DNA of 64,000 nucleotides from Schistocephalus solidus (Eukaryota; Platyhelminthes; Cestoda; Diphyllobothriidea; Diphyllobothriidae): assembly GCA_017591395.1 (NCBI GenBank), contig WEDG01001274.1:1-64000 (forward strand). Reading direction: 5' to 3'. The position numbers and the translations under genes are program-made. The notes under the pieces were generated by a model. That model made no database searches. It was not told the DNA's origin and saw nothing but the letters and a program-made list of their open reading frames with translations. Positions 56,455 through 64,000 of the stretch are shown here, piece after piece. The stretch's first letter is position 1, and every line of letters begins with the position of its first letter.

Positions 56455-57190
56455 AGACCCACTTCCACGACAAGATACATCTGCAGTCATTTATCGGATC
56501 TGGTGCAGTTGCATGCAAAAGAACAACTTTGGAGAAACTGCAAGACTGCTCCGGAAGCGAACTGTCGAACACGTGGGAGCAGTGTGGAGAAACGGTGCAA
56601 ATTCTCAAGTCGCGGCTCATTTGGTAGAGACCCGTCCACATATTCAAGTTCAAAGAGATGAAAATACTCCCGAGAGTCTAAAATTGCGTGATCCGCAAAT
56701 TGCTTGAAGCATGGTTAATGGAGCGCCAGTCTGTTAACGACCGCAATGACCTGCCAAATCATATTTGGTGCTGAGACCCAGCTTGACCAAAACAACTAGC
56801 CTTTCGGGAGTGCGCTGGCTAACACATTTTCTAATGCCAATGCCGGTGAGCCAGGTGGCCGAGCAATCATCACGATAAGCTTCAAGACAGGTGATTAAAG
56901 TTAAGCAGATAATGAACCGCATACCGACCCTCGAGCAATCAGCGTACCAGAGGACAATCATATTCGATCAAGGGGAGCCATTAACTGTCGTTGGTATGCA
57001 CTATAACATAGCGACTGCATCCTATAAATACTGCAACGTCCTGTGTAAGAATTACCCTTATCTGACGTTATCTCTGAAGATGGGATAGAGCTCCGATCCG
57101 AAAAATCAGGTGAATAAATTTTTTGACCCAGCGATTGCGTCTTCTTCTTCTAAGTTGCTTCCTAGTACTCGCATTTTTCGCTTGTATCGT
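56455..57190 (+). mobile_element. Penelope-like element: GIY-YIG domain and 3' end
   Basis: The plus strand reads AVIYRIWCSCMQKNNFGETA then RLLRKRTVEHVGAVWRNGAN and SQVAAHLVE. This is the GIY-YIG endonuclease pattern of Penelope-like retroelements (GETGR, R at the helix, AEH). A frameshift later gives LEAWLMERQSVNDRNDLP, the usual sequence after the domain. The Tyr of the second motif is Phe (NNFGET). The 3' part has TATAAATA (57023-57030), a hammerhead-like core (57070-57110) and a TCTTCTTCTTCT tract. No polymerase domain is present, so it is a 5'-truncated relic. Confidence 0.8.
57070..57110 (+). ncRNA. Degenerate hammerhead-like ribozyme core, copy 3
   Basis: The order is ATCT-CTGAAGA, hairpin GGGAT/ATCC, GAAAA-ATC-AGGT. 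Stem I pairs ATCT with AGGT, whereas copy 1 pairs GTCT with AGGC, so the terminal pair differs in a compensatory way. The core has CTGAAGA in place of CTGATGA and is probably inactive. Confidence 0.4.
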
Positions 57191-57911
57191 CAGATCCTAC
57201 CCTGCAATTCAATTTTATCTAGACCAAAGGAAAATACGAAATTTTTGAACTGAACTTACCATTAAGTTAATGCAATATATTGTGATGCACTGGCAGGCAA
57301 TGACAGCTATTGAGCTGCCACAACCAAACGTGTATATTATTAAAGGGATCTGTTAATGTCTACTGTTAACCGTGCATGTTTCGGCTCTAACTAGTGCTCA
57401 TCTGCTTATGAGGCCCCGGCAGTTCTCTCCCGCTATCAATTCCCTCCATCTTTTCAGCCTCAGGTCCAGTTCCTTGTCAATTTGCTTCATTAAGGAGCAC
57501 TGACCATAATCACGAATGCTGAAGTCCCACTTAAATTTTGCAGCTTCTCATCGATGATCACGTACAAGAATAACCTGATTTGACTAATCCTGGACAGAAA
57601 AGTTTCTTAGATCAAATAACTGCCCAGGTTCCCTCACTGTTGCACGTCACGTCATTCGCGACACATTTAACTGTTTCTTCAGTAACTCACATTAAATGTC
57701 ATACAAGACTTTTTAGGTTCAACTTCAAATGCCCTAGATCATAAAGAATACAGTTGGTTTATTGTTGATTTCGAAATTTTCGTGACTCTTGAACATTTAA
57801 TGGTTAAACTTTTGTGATTTGGACTTTTTACCCCTAATCCATTTCCAACTTTTTAAGTGATCAGTTCAACTCAGTCTAATTAGTCGACCGATAGCACACA
57901 ACATCGACCGC

Positions 57912-58275
57912 GTGCGCATCTGATTGGAAGTGATTATCTCTTCGAAACGATAGCAGACGTTTATATCTTTGTCGAATGAATACTCTAGAAGGTCCATAAC
58001 GGAGTATTTTTTACCCTTAAAATTCTTATCCAGAAACATTCCTCTCCATTCTGTATAACTGTTTTATTTCTAATTTAGCTATTACTACACCTTGGAAGGC
58101 AGGTTTTTTATTTAAAACATTCTCCTTATTTCGAACACTGCTATCTAAGAATTCAACCAAAACAAAGCTTAAGTTGTTGCGGAAAAGAGGAGTTTGTTTT
58201 AGGCTTTCCTGTGTTCTAAGGATATGGACGGTGTGCCAGAATTGCCCTATCAATAAGCCCATTTAAAGTTGGCCA
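57912..58275 (+). repeat. Diverged direct repeat, right copy
   Basis: This is the partner of 55655-56035. Together they bracket about 1.9 kb that includes the Penelope-like inverted pair. They may be old LTRs or two copies of one dispersed repeat; the ends do not show clear TG...CA termini. Confidence 0.75.
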
Positions 58276-59216
58276 GCTTTCTAAACCTTGTGTCTCCTCT
58301 TATTTCGCAGAAAACGTCCAACAATCTTTCGTATCAGAATTCGCATGTTTTGGATTAATCACAATAAGGCTCTTCATTATTATGCTATTTCCTATTAAAA
58401 TACTTCAGTATGTGTCTATACCATAATTTCTCCAAATGCATTAATCATATTCCCACCACTTACAAGCTCGAATGTTTTTTCCACCTGCTAGACATTTTTA
58501 AGCAACAGATTGTCTTAGATGTATTTGAGGACTGTGCTCACCGTCACTGCGCAAATTTTCACACAAAAGATGAGAAAAATGTGGCCGAACAGAAAAGCGT
58601 AAGTGTTCAGCGGAATCTACATATGTTGTACGCTACTGAAATCCAGAACCACTCTCAAATATTTGACCAAGCACTTTATATTAGAAATTATTGAGAAGGC
58701 ACTAAATTAACTGCTGAAATACATGTCGTAATATTAACTAAGGTGAGTGGTGGTTCGAGTGGCTAGATATCAAAATGCGGGTGAACTGTTTAAATCGGAA
58801 CTAATTCAGTTCGGTTCTATTTCAGTTTATTTGAGGGAAATCCCTCTATCTTCAATCCCTCTCTCCCATTCAACGAAGCCAAAGTTCTTACGGAAAACAC
58901 AACAGAGATCTCATAAACGGCCCTGGATAAGTTAAGTCGGCTTCTCCTGAAACCAATTGCATGACTCATGATGCAATCCGATGGTCGTATAGGATATGCC
59001 AAATGCCTTATTTATGAGACGCACTGTAAACCCTTTTAAGGGGAAAGTGTCTACAAGTTGGCATCCGATCAGAAAGGAGGACAAATTTGATAATCCTCGA
59101 ACTAGCCGGACTCATGGTAGACAGTTAGACTTTTAGGGAAACCTGCTCGTCCGAGCGAGACCATTTGGATAAAATAGGTGCGAATTTACGAATAGAGATC
59201 CTTCGCGGCTTCTTAA
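58276..59216. other. Intergenic stretch with a LINE 3'-end remnant
   Basis: No gene is seen. Around 58800-58850 the minus strand has AGGGATTTCCCTCAAATA followed by AACTGAA, like the 3' terminus of LINE family 2 with an internal deletion. Confidence 0.5.
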
Positions 59217-59426
59217 GTCACAGGGAAGAACCTGGCCATCACCACCTTCATCCCCTGCCCCGAACAGGAAGAGATGAAGTGGGACGCCAGTTGGGAGGAT
59301 GTTGTACTCTGTACAGATCTATTGAACCAAAGATTGGAAGAAGCTAACAGCCGGATGAGGACGCACGTCCGGCCCCGCGGCAATTGTGTGCCTGGTGAGG
59401 GTTGTAGTGTCATCACATCGTCCTGA
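59217..59426 (+). other. Coding-like open stretch in a GC-rich island
   Basis: The plus strand is open for 69 codons, including LAITTFIPCPEQEEMKWDAS and DLLNQRLEEANSRMRTHVRP, and ends in TGA. The frame is limited upstream by TAA, with no ATG before codon 20. Base composition is GC-richer than the flanks and the residues look protein-like. It could be one exon of a gene or a pseudogene or transposon relic; I do not recognise the family. Confidence 0.35.
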
Positions 59427-59672
59427 ACGAGAGCACGTCTGAATCGGTCTTGAAGACAATTGGCTGGTTCGCACAGCCATGATTGTGCGACAACCAGAAT
59501 ACCACTGGTGCGCATGTGCATGTACTGGGGAGAGGCGCAGCATTGCAGCAGGCGCCCGGAGTATGGTCACTACAGATCGATAGAGTGATAGTGTCGTTTT
59601 TATCACCAAAATCCGAATCTTGAGACGAATATCCTGCCTCCCACAGATAAGTTACCGCTTTCTAAGGAATTT

Positions 59673-60137
59673 ATGGGCAGCATTCTGATATTGGCAGTAA
59701 ACGCTTTCGCAATGGAGAGCCAACAAGGCTCTCTTAAACGTCAGCGAGAATTCAAACCAGTTCCGATGAGCAACTTAAAGTTCTCTGATTTTCATCCCGG
59801 AACACTCACCTTTGCGAATCTGCCACCGAAATACATCATTTGCAACCGTCCACAGCGTCTACGCCCCCACAGTAGTGAAACCCTGCGACGTGATCAGTAA
59901 TTTTTTGAAGACCTGCCCACTGTTCTTGTGACTGCTCTGAAAGAGGATAAATCATCTGTTCCCTATGACCTTACGACCCACGTAGGCGGAGTTTGGGATG
60001 CTTGGGAAATGGTATTATGTACTCATGGAATCCGAAACTGCGAAAAGAGTGGCCTCTTTCCTCCACAGGCCGAAATAGAACTAAGCCTCTGCATTACTGG
60101 TACTGTTTTGCAATTCCAAATCGAAAAAAACACCTGA
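59673..60137 (+). pseudogene. Unrecognised reading frame with one internal stop
   Basis: A single frame runs for 154 codons, interrupted once by TAA at 59898-59900. The first part reads MSNLKFSDFHPGTLTFANLP and KYIICNRPQRLRPHSSETLR; the second LPTVLVTALKEDKSSVPYDL and THVGGVWDAWEM. It may be a decayed gene, a retrocopy, or two exons with a small intron. No known domain is evident. Confidence 0.4.
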
Positions 60138-60175
60138 ATGCATATGTGGAAGTCCAATTCATAGTAAATGGCTGA

Positions 60176-61429
60176 CAAATGCACTACATTTATCGTACGA
60201 TTTAAAAAAACGCAAGACAGCCTTGTAGGACATTAGGCTTTATGGTGAAGTACGCTATCTCTCATCCGTATATCAGCACTTTACTTGATCGTACTGATTA
60301 CTATTTTTTCGTCTTCAATCGTCATTTGTCAAAGCGAAATCAAGAAAACATGCAGCCATTTTCTTAGAGCTGTCGCAAAGTGTATAAGTGCTCTATGCGG
60401 CACTTACAAATAGAAATATTACCCGTTTTTTACTTCTTCCTATGTGCCTTGCTAGGAAAACCCTACAAGAAATACAGGCTCATTATTTAATCTTCAACTT
60501 CTTCCCCGTTTCTGGCGCCTGCCGCGTACACTTGAAGTTAGCCCTCCATTAAAAACTAATTTCCTGTGATATTTGAAACCACCGGAAAATCCCCAGGAGG
60601 TCTCCCTTTTCGAAATTTCTGGAGGCAAATTTTATGCTCACGCAAAAATTTCAATTTTTACGCATAAAACCCTTTAATTTTAACTTTTTTGAAATTATAG
60701 TAACGAATTTCTTGAATGGGACACTTTTAACGTCCTGTTTTTAACTAAAGAGAATTAAACAAACGTACTACTCAACGCATCGTAGAACGTAGATCAGAAT
60801 TCATAACTCTAGTGTACACAACAATTGAAAATTCACATAAATAATGCATAAAGGACAAACCTAACGCGAATTGGGAGACGTTTTGTCTAACCTACAAATA
60901 AAGACAACGAAAATGAAAGGGGAAAGAGGCTCAGGAAAAATTAAACTCCTCCTCTATCACATTTTTGAGTGCAAAATATCAGGAAGCTCCACAATGTAGT
61001 CGATTAATACGGCTTGCTACGCGTATGAGTTCAAATCTGACAAGTTATGATTGAGAAGTAAAAATTGCTATTCACAATTTACTAAACCGGATTGAAGCAG
61101 ATGAACGCAATCGTTTGAAAATCGACATCATATAGCTGCAACAAATAAATATGTCACAAGCCAAAGTGGGCTGTTGTTTTTATTCGTGAGCACATGCCAT
61201 ACATCGTACAGTAAGGTGTGGGCGAACGAAAAAATGCGCGTTGGAAATCCTAAAAAGGCCTACAAAATCATAATGATAACTGTAAAATGCTGTGTAAATG
61301 ACATCAGCTTATTAAGTGTCAATCGAAATGGCCTGAATAAGTCCATTTTTAATTATAAAATAAAAAGAATGAGCAAAAACATGTTCTAAGTATTCATAAA
61401 AATAACATACACGCTAAGAATAACTGCTG
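60176..61429. other. Intergenic stretch
   Basis: About 1.25 kb of AT-rich sequence with no recognisable coding or repeat pattern. Confidence 0.6.
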
Positions 61430-61870
61430 AGGTTTGCATCAAGGTTGGTCACCGTGACGTATGCTCATCAATGTTTGGAAACACAATCAGCCAGCATCAA
61501 CAGAAGCTACAGGCTGTTCTCGTATCTTTACGAGAAGCAGGGCTTACTCTTAATCTATAAAAATGCCAGTTCTTACGCGAGAAGGTAAATTTTCTGGGAC
61601 ATTAATTCAACTCGGCTAGTATTCAGGTCTGTTCATAAAAGATAGAAGGCATCCACACTTGGCCGACCCCACACACTGACGGAGATCGGAAGTTTTTTCG
61701 GGTTAGCATCATACTATCAACGGTTCATTGTCAATTTCCCAAATATCACTCGCCTATTACACTGGCTTACGGAAAAGGGGTGAAAGGGGTGACAATTCTT
61801 CTGTCACTGTTTGACGAGCTTATGGCCCGCCTTTCAACGGTGTCCATACGTATGCTTCACAACTCTGCGA
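61430..61870 (+). mobile_element. Ty3/gypsy-type pol fragment
   Basis: The plus strand reads QHQQKLQAVLVSLREAGLTL, NL-KCQFLREKVNFLGH, a WPTP block and a block like FRVSIILSTVHCQFPKYHSP followed by ITLAYGKGVKG. This is the thumb and connection region of a gypsy-like LTR retrotransposon polymerase (HxxRLxxVLxRLREAGLTLN, KCxF...FLGH). There are stops and a frameshift, the catalytic half is absent, and no LTRs were found nearby. Confidence 0.85.
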
Positions 61871-62058
61871 AGTTAGCGCAATAATTCATGCTCGATACAT
61901 ATGCATTGGAGGTTTCTTTTCACAAATTGACGAGGGTGGCCTGGACTTTGTCATCTGTTTTGATAGTAAAACACTTTCACAAAATACAATAATCTTTATA
62001 CTGAAAGATGCCATAAACACTGTCCTATGGGCTTTCGGAAATTCAAAGTGGGCCGCAC

Positions 62059-63216
62059 GTGGTATTATTGATTGCTCTAAACGCATCTTATTTTGTATTA
62101 TATATTTTATGCAGCATGCCGTTTGTTGTGAGTCGCGATGAAAACTCAAACGGAAATTTGGCTCTTGCTGCACCGGCTTTTGATGAAGAAAAATTACTTG
62201 TCTACCGTGAAATTTATTTCGACGGCTTCAGTACAGTCATCGCGGCTCGAGACCTCACTTCAGGAGCCGCTGTGGCTGTCAAAAAGATTGATTTTGCACA
62301 ACTAGGCAACTGCTTCTCGGAGGTTATCCAACTCCAGAGGCGATTAACCAGCAAGGTTCGTAAACAAGTGGCAAGGATCAAAGCACTTTCACATCCAGCC
62401 GTAATGAAAATGTTGGATTTCGTCCTCGAACCAACGCGGTTGGTTGTGATATCAGAAATGTGTCTTTTTGGTGATCTGTTTAACTGGATGCTTCAGCAGC
62501 AGCACTTACGTTTTCGAGACGTTTTCCTGATCATTCACGGATTATTCCAGGCATTCCATTTTCTCCATGGGAAGGGCTACACGCATGGTTCCCTTAAACC
62601 GACTAATATTTTATTTCAAACCATATCTCCCCATTCTCTTGTAGTGCTGCCAGATTTGAGTGTGAAAAAGGAAATCTCGCATCTACTCAACGACCCTATG
62701 CTCAGTTGTGTAAGTTGTACCGCCCCGGAAGTGATAGCGGACCTGGTGAAGGCTCAATATGAACCACCAAAAAGCGCTCCAAACCCGGAGGATGACAATG
62801 AATTATTTGGTACAACCGCTATGGACGTCTGGAGCATAGGTGCAATAGCTTTGATTATACTTACCGGAGTTAATTATTTTCAGTACGAGACTTTAGACGA
62901 TCTCAAGGAGCCCGTTGAGCCGAGGTTAGAACGGGCCTTTTCGCATCCGATACTTTCGTTTTGTAGCCCAAAGATCGGGGAAAATTTGCGCAAGTTCCTT
63001 GAAGTTGATTCCGCAAAAAGGGCCACGGCCGCAGAGGGTGCAGCTCTTGCCTGGCTGGAGGAGGCAGCAATAGTCAGTGATGACAGGAACCTCCTTTTCC
63101 TGATGGAGTATGACCTGATGAACACGTGCAAATATTTTCGACTTTACGGTCAAAAAGTGACGAAAAAGCTTTTTTCACAAATATACGCAAAGGAAGATGT
63201 GCGCTATCATCTTTGA
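62059..63216 (+). CDS. Intronless CaMK-like pseudokinase
   Basis: The open frame has 385 codons. A kinase fold is visible: degenerate glycine loop (YFDGFSTVIAA), VAVK with Lys75, IKALSHPAVMKMLDF, GDLFNWML hinge side, catalytic loop YTHGSLKPTN (HGS at 176-178 replaces HRD), LPDLS at 198-201 in place of DFG, APEV at 222-225 and DVWSIGAIALIILTG at 256-270, as in CaMK kinases. Loss of the HRD aspartate and of the DFG glycine predicts weak or no phosphotransfer. The first 19 residues are hydrophobic, but TTTTATGCAG just before the second ATG (62116) looks like a splice acceptor, so the mature protein may start MPFVVSRDENS (366 residues). Orthology is unknown; a retrocopied kinase is possible. Confidence 0.8.
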   Translation: MVLLIALNASYFVLYILCSMPFVVSRDENSNGNLALAAPAFDEEKLLVYREIYFDGFSTVIAARDLTSGAAVAVKKIDFAQLGNCFSEVIQLQRRLTSKVRKQVARIKALSHPAVMKMLDFVLEPTRLVVISEMCLFGDLFNWMLQQQHLRFRDVFLIIHGLFQAFHFLHGKGYTHGSLKPTNILFQTISPHSLVVLPDLSVKKEISHLLNDPMLSCVSCTAPEVIADLVKAQYEPPKSAPNPEDDNELFGTTAMDVWSIGAIALIILTGVNYFQYETLDDLKEPVEPRLERAFSHPILSFCSPKIGENLRKFLEVDSAKRATAAEGAALAWLEEAAIVSDDRNLLFLMEYDLMNTCKYFRLYGQKVTKKLFSQIYAKEDVRYHL

Positions 63217-64000
63217 CGCTAAAAGACTTGCAATACGTTTAGTATGCACTTCCTTTAAGCTAGGCTTTAATATTTGTTTCGACTGCATGTAGCAAAGCTT
63301 AGCTTCGTCATTAATTACCCCATTTTCGAAAAACCTTCCACTGAGTGCTTTTATAGCTTATTTTATTAACGACTTCGCGCATTCGGTACTACCAATGGAT
63401 TACATTAGAGCAAAACTAGGCTGATTTTGAAAGCCAATTCACGCAAAAAGACATTAAGCACACTTTTGGTAAAGACCAACTTGCGTAAAAAAAATAACCG
63501 CGTAAGGCTACAATATTTCGCTAACGCTGGGGAATTCCATTACCATCTACTTAAAAGATTATTTAAGATTATCTAAAAATGTAATGGTTCCCTTTACATT
63601 GTAATTTTGATGAATCCAATTCCACAACGGTAACTGTATGGTGTAGGGGCTTCGGTTTTTCAACTGGTGACTACGACGAAGAGTTCACATTCAAACTGTA
63701 TTTTTATCCTTCGAGTTATCATGATCTTATTTTTTCTCTGGCGTTCTCTGTCAATCGTCTGGAGCAATTTATATCATCATAGTAATTTTTATCTATAATT
63801 AAGGCTAGATAAAGATAATGCTTAAGCACGGAAATGTATATTTCTGAAAATTAAAATACGTAGATTTAATCAGCTCCAAACACTTCGGCCCGTAGCGACA
63901 TCGTAGGCAGGCGATTAGACGCACGGCACAAGTTAATGCAACGGGTGCAGCAGACAAATATGCTTTCCAGAAAACACTATGGAACCGAAATTCAGGCAAG
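63217..64000. other. Downstream flank of the pseudokinase gene
   Basis: AT-rich DNA to the window end. I see no clear AATAAA polyadenylation signal close to the stop codon and no further gene. Confidence 0.55.

Overview
This window is eukaryotic DNA: AT-rich, intron-rich and full of decayed retroelements. The most likely source is a parasitic flatworm, probably a trematode. The reasons are large repeat-filled introns, CR1-like LINEs, Penelope-like elements with GIY-YIG endonuclease remnants, tRNA-derived SINE heads and a diverged but complete CASK gene. The assignment is by inference; another lophotrochozoan cannot be excluded.

The main gene occupies 4504-48594 on the minus strand. It is an orthologue of CASK, the membrane-associated guanylate kinase (MAGUK) scaffold with an N-terminal CaMK-like domain. 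I could place 19 coding exons from start codon to stop codon. Their lengths sum to 2688 nt, exactly 895 codons plus stop, and all 18 junctions keep frame. The domain order is kinase, two L27 segments, PDZ, SH3, hook and guanylate kinase. One junction (intron 9) needs a GC-AG intron. Local tandem duplications lie in introns 3, 6 and 12; the one in intron 3 copies the exon 4 splice acceptor.

Left flank (1-4370): the 3' end of a plus-strand CR1-like LINE, a second LINE family on the minus strand, a fragment of a third reverse transcriptase copy, and a broken plus-strand reading frame for a small helical protein that ends 144 bp from the CASK stop codon.

The introns are mostly unremarkable AT-rich DNA. 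Intron 9 holds a tRNA-headed SINE beside a head-to-head pair of Penelope-like 3' ends (20.0-20.7 kb). Introns 4 and 6 hold further tRNA-like units, and introns 12 and 15 hold GC-richer repeat patches.

Right flank (48.6-64 kb): two LINE fragments on the minus strand (49.3-53.3 kb), a second Penelope-like inverted pair with a GIY-YIG domain (56.0-57.2 kb) lying between diverged direct repeats, two unrecognised coding-like relics (59.2 and 59.7-60.1 kb), a Ty3/gypsy-type pol fragment (61.4-61.9 kb), and an apparently intronless kinase-fold gene at 62.06-63.22 kb. That gene keeps the ATP-site lysine but has lost the HRD aspartate and the DFG glycine, so it is probably a pseudokinase.

The most interesting signals are a hammerhead-ribozyme-like core shared by three Penelope-like copies, the repeated head-to-head architecture of those copies, the GC-AG intron, the duplicated splice acceptor and the orphan pseudokinase.
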